This document shows positions 26,956 through 35,564 of a DNA stretch of 64,000 nucleotides, piece after piece (within the stretch, counting starts at the first letter, position 1; each line of letters starts with the position of its first letter). This DNA comes from Oscillatoria princeps RMCB-10 (GTDB taxonomy: Bacteria; Cyanobacteriota; Cyanobacteriia; Cyanobacteriales; Oscillatoriaceae), in NCBI GenBank assembly GCA_019359235.1, contig JAHHHT010000007.1, positions 248,001-312,000 of the forward strand, read 5' to 3'. The position numbers and the translations under genes were made by a program. Below the pieces are notes generated by a model that had not been told where the DNA came from, made no database searches, and was given only the letters and a program-made list of their open reading frames with translations.

Positions 26956-27429
26956 ATGGCTACTGAGATAGAACGCAAATTTTTAGTGAGGGGCGACGGA
27001 TGGCGAGGGCTCGCTGAAGGCACATATTACTGCCAGGGATATATTCCCACAAAAGAAGGGCGAACAGTGCGAGTGCGAATTGCCGGCGAGCGCGGTTATT
27101 TAACTATTAAAGGAGCTACAGTGGGTAATACTAGAGCGGAATTTGAATACCCCATCCCAGTAGAAGACGCCCGAGAGATATTAGAGACTTTATGCGAGCG
27201 GCCTTATATTGAAAAGACGCGCCACAAAATTGTTGTTGGGAAGTTAACCTGGGAAGTGGATGAATTTGCTGGGGAAAATCAAGGGTTAATCTTAGCGGAA
27301 GTGGAACTTACCGAGGAAAATCAAGAAGTGGTTTTACCTGATTGGATAGAAAAGGAAGTATCGGGGGACGCACGATATTTTAATTCTAATTTAGCCAAAA
27401 ATCCTTTCAAGCACTGGCAAAATAGCTAA
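26956..27429 (+). CDS. CYTH domain protein (triphosphate tunnel metalloenzyme)
   Basis: A 157-residue single-domain CYTH protein. The signature EIERKFLV is at residues 4-11, and charged strands of the tunnel follow: RTVRVRIAGERGYLTIKG, AEFEYPIP, KTRHKIV, WEVDEF and LAEVEL. Short bacterial CYTH proteins hydrolyse inorganic triphosphate or related organic triphosphates with Mg2+ or Mn2+. It is full length, starts at the motif-proximal ATG and stands alone. Confidence 0.93.
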   Translation: MATEIERKFLVRGDGWRGLAEGTYYCQGYIPTKEGRTVRVRIAGERGYLTIKGATVGNTRAEFEYPIPVEDAREILETLCERPYIEKTRHKIVVGKLTWEVDEFAGENQGLILAEVELTEENQEVVLPDWIEKEVSGDARYFNSNLAKNPFKHWQNS

Positions 27430-27492
27430 GACAGCGGTTTTGAAGGGAATGAAGTAAGCTGTTAGGCTTTTAATCGGCTTGTTTGAGAAAGG

Positions 27493-27540
27493 AGGCAGAG
27501 CCTCCAGCGCCGCGTTCCCAGGCTCCGCCTGGGAACGAGG
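27493..27540. repeat. GAGGCAGAGCCTCC + GTTCCCAGG double-hairpin repeat
   Basis: GGAGGCAGAGCCTCC is followed by CGTTCCCAGGC / GCCTGGGAACG arms. Related copies are at 10872, 18082, 33985 and 58945 (reverse). It lies between the CYTH gene and a convergent hypothetical gene. Confidence 0.8.
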
Positions 27541-27630
27541 GGAATCCGTGCCAACCCAAAATTGCTATAATAGCGGGTGGTGGCACCCCCACCACCCGAG
27601 AAAGCAAAAGGTTAATTAAAGGAACTCAAG

Positions 27631-28179
27631 TTAAGCAGCGACAACCAAATCAACTTCATCAGTTCCTTCGGCATTCCCCTTACCGGATTTGATTTGTTTG
27701 CCATTAAGTTCCACAGCTAGGGGCGTGCCGTCTAAATTGATATTGTAGTCTGTGGCATCGCTGGTATAGCCGACGCTAGCGATCATGCTCCGGCCACTAT
27801 CTTTATAGACAAAAGCCAGCATTTGATTTTTGTTCTTCTGGGTATCGTTGGCCCAAATGACCATATATTGTTGGTCTTGGTATTCAAAGACCTTGGGCGG
27901 ACGAGTGGGAGTATAGCGACCGGCAGAACCAAAGCTCTTATCGAGGAAACCTTGCACGGAACTGGGCTCTACATTAACGTAAGCGACCTGGTTAGCAGAG
28001 AGTGCCCCAGCAGGAACTTGTTGGATAGCCTGCTGTTCGGGTTCCTCCGTTACAGATGCCCCTGCTACCTCCTCTTCTTGGCCCCGGTTGCGTAAATAAT
28101 CACTGGCTAATTTAATGCCTATGCCGCCGGCAGCAGCGACTCCGGCTCCAATCAGGAGGTTGCGCAAATTAAAGCTCAT
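27631..28179 (-). CDS. hypothetical protein with N-terminal membrane anchor
   Basis: A 182-residue protein beginning MSFNLRNLLIGAGVAAAGGIGI, one short hydrophobic helix that likely anchors it. An acidic linker (EEEVAGASVTEEPEQQ) follows, then a ~110-residue domain with VFEYQDQQYMVIWANDTQKNKNQML and DYNINLDGTPLAVELNGK. No family is recognised. The domain has the alternating pattern of a beta-rich fold. It converges with the CYTH gene. Confidence 0.65.
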   Translation of the reverse strand: MSFNLRNLLIGAGVAAAGGIGIKLASDYLRNRGQEEEVAGASVTEEPEQQAIQQVPAGALSANQVAYVNVEPSSVQGFLDKSFGSAGRYTPTRPPKVFEYQDQQYMVIWANDTQKNKNQMLAFVYKDSGRSMIASVGYTSDATDYNINLDGTPLAVELNGKQIKSGKGNAEGTDEVDLVVAA

Positions 28180-28535
28180 TTAGTCTCCTTTAAGTTAACA
28201 AGGGTCAAAATCGATGATAGCATATTAGAGAATATTAGCAACAATAAGTAGGGGGTGCGGCCCATCAGCCAGCGAGGGGTGGCTGCACCCCGCACCGACC
28301 CACACGCAATAAACGCCGGCTCCCCCAGCCCCCCTTGCCATATCGGTAAAATCAGGAATTTTTAGCCGCCGCCCATTACCAACCCCAATCGCGCTCCCCT
28401 GGGGGGAAGGCTGCGGTCAAAGCAAAAAACAAATTTTTAGGTTTTTACTCTTGACTTTTGGCTTTGGTTTGGGTAAGGGGGAAAGTAATGGGTTGGGCTG
28501 GCTGGGGGGCGGAGGGCGGTTTTGGCGGCGACGAG
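28180..28535. other. gene-free stretch
   Basis: AT- and G-rich sequence with several overlapping short open frames on both strands but no ribosome site or domain. GTAGGGGGTGCGGCCC (28248 on) resembles hairpin-type cyanobacterial filler. I see no supported gene here. Confidence 0.4.
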
Positions 28536-28646
28536 GTTTCAATCCCGTTTCCTTTGATTCGCTGGCCAAAAATCTTCTCCTCCTACCCCCGGCTGAAATC
28601 ATTGTCGCATTCATTTGGGCTTCTTTGCACAACCGGGATGCTCCCG
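28536..28646. repeat. second copy of the 109-bp dispersed element
   Basis: It matches 4339-4449 with three mismatches in 111 bp. No flanking direct repeat is visible at this copy. Both copies keep the same forward frame open (containing EIIVAFIWAS), but no start signal supports translation. Confidence 0.85.
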
Positions 28647-28806
28647 TACCCATTACCGTCAGCTATGGGCCAGTCGGGCGCTTGCCGGGGCGAAAGAAAA
28701 GAGAATTCTTAAGCTAAAGTTTAGGTTGATACCTCTGTATCGCCTCGCCCGAAACCGCGATTGCCACAGGTCGCGTCTACTGGCTCACCTATTTCATCCC
28801 GCAACG

Positions 28807-29478
28807 ATGTTCAGAAGAATCTCCCTGCTGGCGCTCACCCTGCTGCTGGCTGCTTGCAAAGATACTCCCCCACCGGCCCAACCCCTAGCCGCACCGCCTC
28901 CGCCGATGGTGCCCGATGTCCAGTGTTCTGGCACTCTTCCCGCGCCGGTGGCAGCAACCGACAGGCTGGAGAACTACCGGCTGGCGCAGGAGAAGGACTT
29001 TGTGGCATCCATTCGCCAGTACGAGCGGCAATCGAACAAGAAGCTGACTTGCAGCATCTTCACTGCTGACTTTAACGGTGATGGCTTGAAGGAATACGCC
29101 CTGTTGCTAGTCAACTCAAAGACGTCGGAGTTTCGGTTTGAGCTTCTGCTGAATCGGGGCACTGGGGACGCACCCTTTGGCACAGCCGCAGTCAGGAATT
29201 TCAAAGTCGTCACCAACCCAGATGGGGGCTTTATCTATACGGCGATGACATTCAAACCGGCAAAAGAACTCGGCCCAGCTTCTCGCAGCTATTTTCCGCT
29301 CAAGCCTGGGACACCCGAGCGGGAAAAGTTTGTCGCTACCCCGGCTCTCGAACTGTGGCGCTCGCCCACCAATTCAGATGGGGTGCCTAAAGATTTAAAT
29401 CTCAGCACGATAGCATACTGTTCGGATGTTTTCTACTTTGTCGATGGCAAGCTGGAAACCGTCACCGTTTGCGACTGA
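28807..29478 (+). CDS. lipoprotein of unknown function
   Basis: A 223-residue protein. The ATG at 28807 starts a classical lipoprotein signal, MFRRISLLALTLLLAACKD, with a perfect lipobox (LAAC). The mature part has a Pro/Ala linker and then a domain with TCSIFTADFNGDGLKEYALLLV, resembling a calcium-binding or FG-GAP-like DxNxDG loop, and a cysteine pair near the end (YCSDVF, VTVCD). No named family is recognised. The region over its start codon is duplicated at 26711-26815. Four AGAAACC palindromes follow the stop. Confidence 0.75.
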   Translation: MFRRISLLALTLLLAACKDTPPPAQPLAAPPPPMVPDVQCSGTLPAPVAATDRLENYRLAQEKDFVASIRQYERQSNKKLTCSIFTADFNGDGLKEYALLLVNSKTSEFRFELLLNRGTGDAPFGTAAVRNFKVVTNPDGGFIYTAMTFKPAKELGPASRSYFPLKPGTPEREKFVATPALELWRSPTNSDGVPKDLNLSTIAYCSDVFYFVDGKLETVTVCD

Positions 29479-29490
29479 CTCGCACGCACA

Positions 29491-29571
29491 AGAAACCGGG
29501 TTTCTTTGAGAAACCCGGTTTCTCTCCCCTGGGAAACAAGAAACCGGGTTTCTTTGAGAAACCCGGTTTCT
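29491..29571. repeat. four AGAAACC palindromes in two inverted pairs
   Basis: Copies are at 29491-29505, 29509-29523, 29539-29553 and 29557-29571. Each pair has the form AGAAACCGGGTTTCT - TTG - AGAAACCCGGTTTCT, so the pair can also fold on itself. They lie between the lipoprotein and DUF3352 genes. Confidence 0.93.
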
Positions 29572-29641
29572 GCGCCCGGTTGCGAAACCGGCAGCCACAG
29601 GCTAGTCTTTCAGGTAAAACGCTTATCGGGAGACTGCCGCC

Positions 29642-31669
29642 TTGTTAAATCGCGCCGCCATACCACTGCTTGCGCTTCTCGTCCTGAGAGCCGGTGCTGC
29701 TACCGCTCAGCCCGACTCCAGAGCCCCAGCACCGGCAACGCCTCCCCCGGTCACCGAACTGTTGCCTGAGGATGTGGCGGCTGTCTTGCTGATTAACACC
29801 ACCACAGAAGCCTGGGGCAGCTTAAACCGATTTAATCCCCTTCCTATAGAGTTTACCGGCCCGGGAACACTGCCGCTCCTGCCGCCGGGAATTAATTTCA
29901 CCGCAGATGTCCAGCCCTGGGTGGGGGAGTGGGCGGCGCTGGCTGTGCTGGGCCCGCCGGCGGACGCCCAAATTCCCTGCAAAGGTGCCTGCGCCCTGAT
30001 GCTGGTGCCGGTGACAGATGCCGCCGGCATGAACGCTTTTGTGGCCAAATTGCAAGAAAATCAGAGCGAAGCGCCGGTGGAGCGCGACTATAAGGGCGTC
30101 AAGATTTTGGAGTGGGCAGCTCCGCAACCCCTCCCCGACACTGAATCGCCGGAAACTGTCCCGGACCCCCCGGACGAAAGTCCGCCCGCGCCCGACGGCG
30201 AACCGGCACCCGAGTCGCGCGCCTCTGGGGATTTTGGATTGGGGATTTTGGATTTTGGATTGAAAAACTGGGCGTCAAGGGGTTTTCATGCCAATTTGGG
30301 ATTGGCGATTTTGGATTTTGGATTGAAAAGCCGGGCGTCAAGGGCTTTTCAGCCAGGGGACAAGATAGGGCAGCCGGTGGCGGTAAAAAGCGCCTTGCAG
30401 GCAGAACCGGCAGAACCGGCAGAACCGGCAGAACCGGCAGAACCGGCACCGCCCAACCCCGGGCCGATGGGCCAGCGGGGTTTAGCGCTGGCGCTCTTGC
30501 CTGGATATCTAGTCGCCTCCACCGGCGGCGAAGCCCTAGAACAGTTGATAGACAGGCAAACTGCCGGCAAAAAACCCCTCGCCGAGACTGCCTGCTTCAA
30601 GCGCACCTTGGAGCAGCCGCAGTTTTCCCGCTCGCTGTTTGTGGGCTACAGCAATCTGGCAAAAGCAGCCAAGCTGAATTTTACAGAGCTGTCGGAACTG
30701 CCGGAGGGGGTGCCGGTTCCCTTAGCGCCGCTACAGCTGATCGCGCCGGCGCTGCAACAGATAGGAGAGACTTACGACACCCTACAGGTGTTTGTTGGGG
30801 TGCGAGCCGAAGGTCTGCACTCTCAGGCTCAAGCTTACTACAAAATTCCCCAGCCCCAGAACCTGCCGGTGGGGACGCCGGATGGGGAGCCCGTGGCCAA
30901 CCGGCTGCCCGCCGCCACTTACCTGTCTTTCAGCAGCCGCAATCTCAAACAGCAGTGGGATAAAATCGTCCGTGCCGGTGGCGAGGAGGCGAAACCTTTG
31001 TGGGATGGGCTGCGCCGGTTCATCGGCAAGATCGCCGGCCTGGATCTGGACAGCGATATCCTCCCTTGGATGGATGGCGAGTACGCCCTGTTTTTGTTTC
31101 CCTCCAGCCAGGGCTTTTTCCCTTTTCTGGCGGAGCCGTTTAAAATTGGACTGGGTTTCACGGTGCGAACCAGCGACCGCCCTGCAGCGGAGAAAATGCT
31201 GGACAAGCTCAATGAGTTTGTCGGGACTTCATCGGGGGGTTCTTTGGCGATTACCAGCAGCCAGCTCGGCGCTCAACCCGTCAGCAGCTGGGAAATTCAG
31301 CAGCCGGGAGGGGCTCGCAGCATTTTTGCTCACGGCTGGGCGGATGGCAACACGCTTGTCCTCACCACCGGCACCGGTCCGATGTCCGCCCTCATTCCCC
31401 AGCCGAATCCGGCTTTGGGGAAAACTTATATCTTCCAAACCGCTACAGCCAGCTTGCCCTACCCCGGTAACGGTAACTTCTATCTCAACTGCGGGGCTGT
31501 GCTGTCGTTTGTCTACAGTGTTTTGCCGCCTGCAGGCAATTCTGAGGCGGGTAGCTTCATCAAGCGGCTGCTGGGAACGCTGCGCAGTCTGAGCGCTGTC
31601 AGTTCCTCAACGGCTGAAAAACAGCAGGCGGATGTTCTGCTGGTGCTCGCGCCGGTGAGGGAGCCATGA
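29642..31669 (+). CDS. DUF3352 domain protein with in-frame repeat insertions
   Basis: A 675-residue exported protein. A TTG start with GGGAG upstream begins the signal LLNRAAIPLLALLVLRAGAA (written with its TTG as Leu). DUF3352 features follow: LLPEDVAAVLLINTTTEAWG, AVLGPPADA, YKGVKILEW, GYLVASTGGEALEQLID and late blocks such as YIFQTATASLPYPG. At about residues 195-240 the domain is interrupted by two copies of an ILDFGLK-containing segment derived from a dispersed DNA repeat, and at about 254-268 by a tandem AEP tract. The function of DUF3352 is unknown; location should be periplasm or thylakoid lumen. Confidence 0.88.
   Translation: MLNRAAIPLLALLVLRAGAATAQPDSRAPAPATPPPVTELLPEDVAAVLLINTTTEAWGSLNRFNPLPIEFTGPGTLPLLPPGINFTADVQPWVGEWAALAVLGPPADAQIPCKGACALMLVPVTDAAGMNAFVAKLQENQSEAPVERDYKGVKILEWAAPQPLPDTESPETVPDPPDESPPAPDGEPAPESRASGDFGLGILDFGLKNWASRGFHANLGLAILDFGLKSRASRAFQPGDKIGQPVAVKSALQAEPAEPAEPAEPAEPAPPNPGPMGQRGLALALLPGYLVASTGGEALEQLIDRQTAGKKPLAETACFKRTLEQPQFSRSLFVGYSNLAKAAKLNFTELSELPEGVPVPLAPLQLIAPALQQIGETYDTLQVFVGVRAEGLHSQAQAYYKIPQPQNLPVGTPDGEPVANRLPAATYLSFSSRNLKQQWDKIVRAGGEEAKPLWDGLRRFIGKIAGLDLDSDILPWMDGEYALFLFPSSQGFFPFLAEPFKIGLGFTVRTSDRPAAEKMLDKLNEFVGTSSGGSLAITSSQLGAQPVSSWEIQQPGGARSIFAHGWADGNTLVLTTGTGPMSALIPQPNPALGKTYIFQTATASLPYPGNGNFYLNCGAVLSFVYSVLPPAGNSEAGSFIKRLLGTLRSLSAVSSSTAEKQQADVLLVLAPVREP
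30228..30353. repeat. GGATTTTGGATT dispersed repeat, two copies inside a gene
   Basis: Copies at 30228-30289 and 30297-30353 share GATTTTGGATTTTGGATTG, AAAA, GGGCGTCAAGG and CTTTTC blocks. A related intergenic copy is at 31814-31858 (GGGGATTTTGGATTTAAAA, CATCAAGGGGG). Within the DUF3352 gene both copies keep the frame open. Confidence 0.85.
30401..30445. repeat. five tandem GCAGAACCG units (AEP repeat)
   Basis: Five exact 9-bp units encode Ala-Glu-Pro repeats in the DUF3352 protein, just after the dispersed repeat. The unit length keeps the frame, so copy number can vary without breaking the gene. Confidence 0.95.
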
Positions 31670-31697
31670 AAAATCAGGAGTTATGAGCTATGAATGA

Positions 31698-31770
31698 TAT
31701 AGCGTTTCTCATCCTTTGTGAGGTACTGAGAAACCCGGTTTCTTTAAGAAACCGGGTTTCTGGTCCATAG
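31698..31770. repeat. extended AGAAACC repeat with conserved flanks
   Basis: TATAGCGTTTCTCATCC, GAGGTACTGAGAAACCCGGT, an inverted second copy and GGTCCATAG occur in order. The same arrangement of about 70 bp recurs at 33220-33292. Two palindromes are at 31729-31743 and 31747-31761. The rest of 31670-32041 holds the third GGATTTTGGATT copy (31814-31858) and no gene. Confidence 0.85.
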
Positions 31771-32041
31771 CTCATCCAAGAGCCGCTATAAGTTATACCA
31801 ATGCCCGGATTTTATATTGGGGATTTTGGATTTAAAATCCAGACATCAAGGGGGTTTGGTCGGGCGGAAAAAATACTGTCTGTCTCAACTTTGTATTCGG
31901 ACTGCAACTCATCCCTCAAAACTCTCTGCTGCAAGGGAACCCCACCCCCCAACTCCCTCCCCGCGTGCGGGCGGGGGGGAAAGAGAGGGGTGATTCTACC
32001 CACTGTGCAACGGTTTAAAAACTCATCCCTTACCAACAGTA

Positions 32042-33217
32042 ATGCTCACCGAGATTAAAGATATTGCCTCTACCCTAGCGCCGCGCCTGATTGAGATTCG
32101 GCGTCACTTCCACAGCCACCCGGAACTGAGTGGCCAAGAGTACCAAACTGCAGCCTATGTTGCCGGGGTGCTGTCTTCGTGCGGCATCCGCGTGCGAGAA
32201 GGCGTGGGGAAAACCGGCGTTGTCGGGGAATTGCCGGGTGAAGGCACCGACAGCCGGCTGCTGGCTATTCGCACTGATATGGACGCTTTACCGATTGAGG
32301 AGGGCACCGGCTTGGAGTTCGCTTCCCGCAACCCGGGGGTGATGCACGCTTGTGGGCACGATATACACGCAACCGTCGGGTTGGGCGCGGCGATGGTGCT
32401 GGCTCAGCTGGGAGAGAAACTGCCGGGAACGGTGCGCTTTTTATTTCAGCCGGCGGAGGAAATTGCCCAAGGTGCTGGATGGATGGTGGAAGATGGGGCG
32501 ATGGAAAATGTCTCGGCGATTTTGGGGGTTCACGTTTTCCCTTCGATTCCTGCCGGTTCAGTGGGCATCCGCCACGGGGCGCTGACGGCGGCGGCGGACG
32601 ATCTTGAGATTTTTATTATCGGGGAATCCGGGCACGGGGCGCGCCCCCACGAGGCGATTGACGCTATTTGGATTGCGGCGCAAGTGATTACGACGTTGCA
32701 GCAGGCGATTAGCCGCACGCAGAATCCGCTGCGCCCGGTGGTGCTGACGATTGGACAAATCAGCGGCGGGCGGGCAGCGAATGTGATTGCGGACCGGGTG
32801 CGGCTGGTGGGAACTGTGCGATCGCTTCATCCTGAAACGAGTGCCGGTTTGCCTGACTGGATTGAGGGGATTGTTGCTCATGTCTGCAATGCTTACGGTG
32901 CTCGCTACGAGCTGAATTACAAGCGGGGGGTGCCTTCGGTGCAAAATGACCCGGCTCTGACTCAGCTGGTGGGGGAGGCGGCTGAGGAGGCTTGGGGGGG
33001 CGATCGCGTGCTGATTTTAATGGAGCCTTCTCTGGGTGCGGAAGATTTTTCGCTGTATTTGAAACACGCACCGGGGATGATGTTTCGTCTGGGGGTTGCC
33101 GGTCAGGACAGGCTGAATTATCCGCTGCACCATCCTTTATTTGATGTGGATGAGTCGGCGATTGTTACTGGTGTTGTGACTTTGGCTTATGCTGCTTGGA
33201 AGTATTGGCGTTTTTGA
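32042..33217 (+). CDS. M20 family amidohydrolase
   Basis: A 391-residue metallopeptidase-like amidohydrolase (HipO/AmhX type) that cleaves N-acyl amino acids or peptide amides. Metal-ligand segments are present: MHACGHDIHA near residue 101, the FQPAEE pair near 140, and a late GAEDFSLYL with its Asp/Phe. RRHFHSHPELSGQE is the typical N-terminus, and the dimerisation domain lies at about 180-290. It is soluble, with no signal peptide. The last 44 bp of the gene are repeated downstream on the far side of a palindromic element. Confidence 0.93.
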   Translation: MLTEIKDIASTLAPRLIEIRRHFHSHPELSGQEYQTAAYVAGVLSSCGIRVREGVGKTGVVGELPGEGTDSRLLAIRTDMDALPIEEGTGLEFASRNPGVMHACGHDIHATVGLGAAMVLAQLGEKLPGTVRFLFQPAEEIAQGAGWMVEDGAMENVSAILGVHVFPSIPAGSVGIRHGALTAAADDLEIFIIGESGHGARPHEAIDAIWIAAQVITTLQQAISRTQNPLRPVVLTIGQISGGRAANVIADRVRLVGTVRSLHPETSAGLPDWIEGIVAHVCNAYGARYELNYKRGVPSVQNDPALTQLVGEAAEEAWGGDRVLILMEPSLGAEDFSLYLKHAPGMMFRLGVAGQDRLNYPLHHPLFDVDESAIVTGVVTLAYAAWKYWRF

Positions 33218-33343
33218 GATATAGCCTTTCTCATCCGAGGTGAGGTACTGAGAAACCCGGTTTCTTTAAGAAACCGGTTTTCTGGACATAGTTGATTCAG
33301 TGACTTTAGCTTATGCAGCTTGGAAGTATTGGCGTTTTTGAGA
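33176..33343. repeat. AGAAACC element bracketed by a duplicated gene end
   Basis: The last 44 bp of the M20 gene (33176-33219) recur at 33300-33343 with two mismatches, including the stop codon. Between them lies a 70-bp AGAAACC repeat block (palindromes at 33251-33265 and 33269-33283). Confidence 0.9.
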
Positions 33344-33369
33344 CTGGCGGGAGGGGATGAGAGAGGATG

Positions 33370-33423
33370 GGACAGGCGGGACGCCTGTCCTACGTCGGGA
33401 TGGGGCAGGCGGGACGCCTGTCC
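33370..33423. repeat. two tandem GGACAGGCGGGACGCCTGTCC palindromes
   Basis: The copies (33370-33390 and 33404-33423) are each followed by CTACGTCGGG or CTGCGTCGGG. They belong to the same family as 1930-1946. Confidence 0.85.
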
Positions 33424-33514
33424 TGCGTCGGGGGTTATACCTAAAGATGGATGACGCGGCACCGGCATTTTGTTAGAGTGCGGATGGTTGCAAGGCGAGA
33501 AAACGTCTGAATTT

Positions 33515-33769
33515 ATGGCTTCACCAACACCACTCCACGGGCTGGAACTGATCGACTGCGCTAAAGCTAATGCGCTGCAGGGAGTTGAAACTGCGGCAGA
33601 ATTGTGTGGTTACGGTGAGGATATTAAGGCTTTTGAGCGGGAGTTACAGGAAGCAGGCGATCGAATCGGGGTTAAAATTAATGAGCTGAGCGATTTGATT
33701 ACGGATCAGCACTCAGTCCGGCAAGCCGGTGGGATTGAGATTGCTCCGGATACGCCTACAGAATTGTAG
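33515..33769 (+). CDS. small hypothetical protein
   Basis: An 84-residue soluble protein starting MASPTPLHGLELIDCAKANA. It has an alpha-helical, acidic composition (AAELCGYGEDIKAFERELQEA, then INELSDLITDQ). An upstream in-frame start at 33470 exists but would add a poorly conserved tail. No family is recognised. Short cyanobacterial proteins of this kind are common. Confidence 0.55.
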   Translation: MASPTPLHGLELIDCAKANALQGVETAAELCGYGEDIKAFERELQEAGDRIGVKINELSDLITDQHSVRQAGGIEIAPDTPTEL

Positions 33770-33819
33770 GGCGCATGTTACTTTTGCTGGTTTCCAGGCG
33801 ATTGGAAAGATGCTGTTGG

Positions 33820-34027
33820 CGAATTAATGATGGGGTTATACCCCCCGCGCCCGTGGAAGATTGCTTAATTGGTTGGAGAGAAGGAGGCAGTCACGATGAA
33901 CTGCGCACACCGCCACCAATGAAAATTGTCCCCAGGGCGGGGCGAGCACGGGGGCATCGCCCCTACAAGACTATTTTCAAGTCAGAGCCTCCTTTCAGGC
34001 GTTCCCAGGCGGAGCCTGGGAACGAGG
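33820..34027. repeat. composite repeat block shared with 58945-59034 (inverted)
   Basis: GGCGAATTAATGA(T)GGGGTTATACC at 33820-33848 and CAGAGCCTCC + GTTCCCAGGC / GCCTGGGAAC at 33985-34027 both reappear, in reverse orientation and closer together, near 58945-59034. No gene is seen in 33770-34103. Confidence 0.7.
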
Positions 34028-34103
34028 GATAACGAGGGATACGAGGCAACGAGGCACGAGGCAAAAGTAGGGGCGCGTCATGCCGTGCCCCTACCGCAGG
34101 ACG

Positions 34104-35564
34104 CTACAGATTAATCCAGTTGCGGTTATCTTTGTTTGGCAAGTCTTCCATTTCTGGTGTGCCCCACACAGCCCCGAATGGATAAATATTGACGGGTACG
34201 TTGGCGCTCTGAATTGTTTCGATTAGCTGCGTACTTTGCAGCAGATCTTCGGGGGTGACGAACAGGGCTGCATCCCGGTTTAGGCACGCTTCTAGCGCGT
34301 AATCGTAGGCTTCGCGAATTGGTTCGCCGTACAATTCCTGATAGCTGAAATGCCGCCGGATCAGTTCGCCTCCCATTTGATACCACAGGCTGACTTGAGG
34401 GTTGGGCTGCACTTCCAGCACCAAAAACCGAGGGACAAACAGCGGTTCGGCGGATTGAAAAAGCCGGGGAGTGATGGGGCGGAATGAAACTACGGCCTTG
34501 CAAGCGCCCTTTGCTGCGCCTTTAGCGCTCAAGAGATAGAGTGCTAGTGGAGCATCGCCCGATTGATAAATTAGCTTGGCAGCGAAGCCAGTTGCTGTGC
34601 GCGTGTCTTTCGTCCCTTCTTCATCTAAGTAGGACGCATATTGCCCAAGCGCGATACAGCGAGCGGGATTTTCTGGGTTCGCTAATGCCAGCGCTTTGAG
34701 GGCATCCAATTTTGCTTGTTGGATGCCAGTGCTGCTGAAGCAATCGGGACGCTGCATCAGGGTTAAGGCTGGGATTTGCAGCAAGTGCGGTGTCATATCT
34801 CGGACTAGGCCACCGGATTCGGGGCTGTCGAAAAAGGGGCGATTTCCTACTCGTTTTGCCTCGGTATTCCACACCTGGATATACTCAACCGCGTACCCAC
34901 CGCACAGGGCTTCAAAATCTACGCCGCCAAAAACTTTGGCTAAGTCGCCAAAGCGCAATGCCAGCATCAAGCGCAGAGTCGCTTTACCGAGGGGATAGTG
35001 GTCCATCAGCAGGACTTGCTGCGGGCAAATCTTTTCCACCAGTTGCAGCAAGGCGCGGGCGGATTCGCTATCTTTGATGCCCTTTTCGAGGATTACCCAG
35101 GATGTTTCTGGGTTGGCCAACAGCCCTGCTGCCTGAAGATTTTTCAGCATGGCCAGATAAACCACTGGGGGGAGGGCGGCATAGAAGATACGGTTGAACT
35201 TGCCATCGGGATCGAGTTCAGCTATCTTCTGCTGGAGTGGTTGAACACCTTCCTGGGTGCTGACGTTGGCGCAAACGAACTCCATCATGTTAGTGCAATC
35301 TTCAATCTGGGCATTCGCTTGCGGGTCGAAGCATTTCCCGAAGCCTTTCTCCTGGAGGATTTTTCGCACTTCATTGCGTGCGGCTTCAGTATTGCCAGGA
35401 TCGGGAGACACCAGCAGGATTTTAGAACCTTTGGGGAATTTATCCTGCCGGAACAATTGGAATAGAATCGATAGCAGGGTCGTTTGGAAGAGGTTGCTGG
35501 TGAAACCGAATTGAGTCCAAATGACAGGTGTTATTGCGGCTGGGTGTTGAAAATGTGTTAGCAT
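34104..35564 (-). CDS. glucose-6-phosphate dehydrogenase-like protein, divergent
   Basis: A 486-residue protein that aligns in order with G6PD: FYAALPPVVYLAMLKNL, then LEKGIKDSESARALLQLV (normally EKP), MDHYPLGKATLRLMLALRFG (normally DHYLGK), a GGLVRDMTPHLLQ segment that keeps the His of DMxQNHLLQ, and a C-terminal half of matching length. The N-terminal Rossmann motif GxxGDL is replaced by QFGFTSNLFQTTLL, so NADP binding is doubtful. It could be an inactive regulator, a scaffold or an enzyme of changed specificity. It is divergent from the conflict gene cluster. The family relation is inferred from motif order. Confidence 0.65.
   Translation of the reverse strand: MLTHFQHPAAITPVIWTQFGFTSNLFQTTLLSILFQLFRQDKFPKGSKILLVSPDPGNTEAARNEVRKILQEKGFGKCFDPQANAQIEDCTNMMEFVCANVSTQEGVQPLQQKIAELDPDGKFNRIFYAALPPVVYLAMLKNLQAAGLLANPETSWVILEKGIKDSESARALLQLVEKICPQQVLLMDHYPLGKATLRLMLALRFGDLAKVFGGVDFEALCGGYAVEYIQVWNTEAKRVGNRPFFDSPESGGLVRDMTPHLLQIPALTLMQRPDCFSSTGIQQAKLDALKALALANPENPARCIALGQYASYLDEEGTKDTRTATGFAAKLIYQSGDAPLALYLLSAKGAAKGACKAVVSFRPITPRLFQSAEPLFVPRFLVLEVQPNPQVSLWYQMGGELIRRHFSYQELYGEPIREAYDYALEACLNRDAALFVTPEDLLQSTQLIETIQSANVPVNIYPFGAVWGTPEMEDLPNKDNRNWINL

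Noticed and set aside
30792-31592. 266-codon ORF within the DUF3352 gene
   Set aside because: It is a frame-shifted shadow of the DUF3352 coding sequence with no family resemblance.
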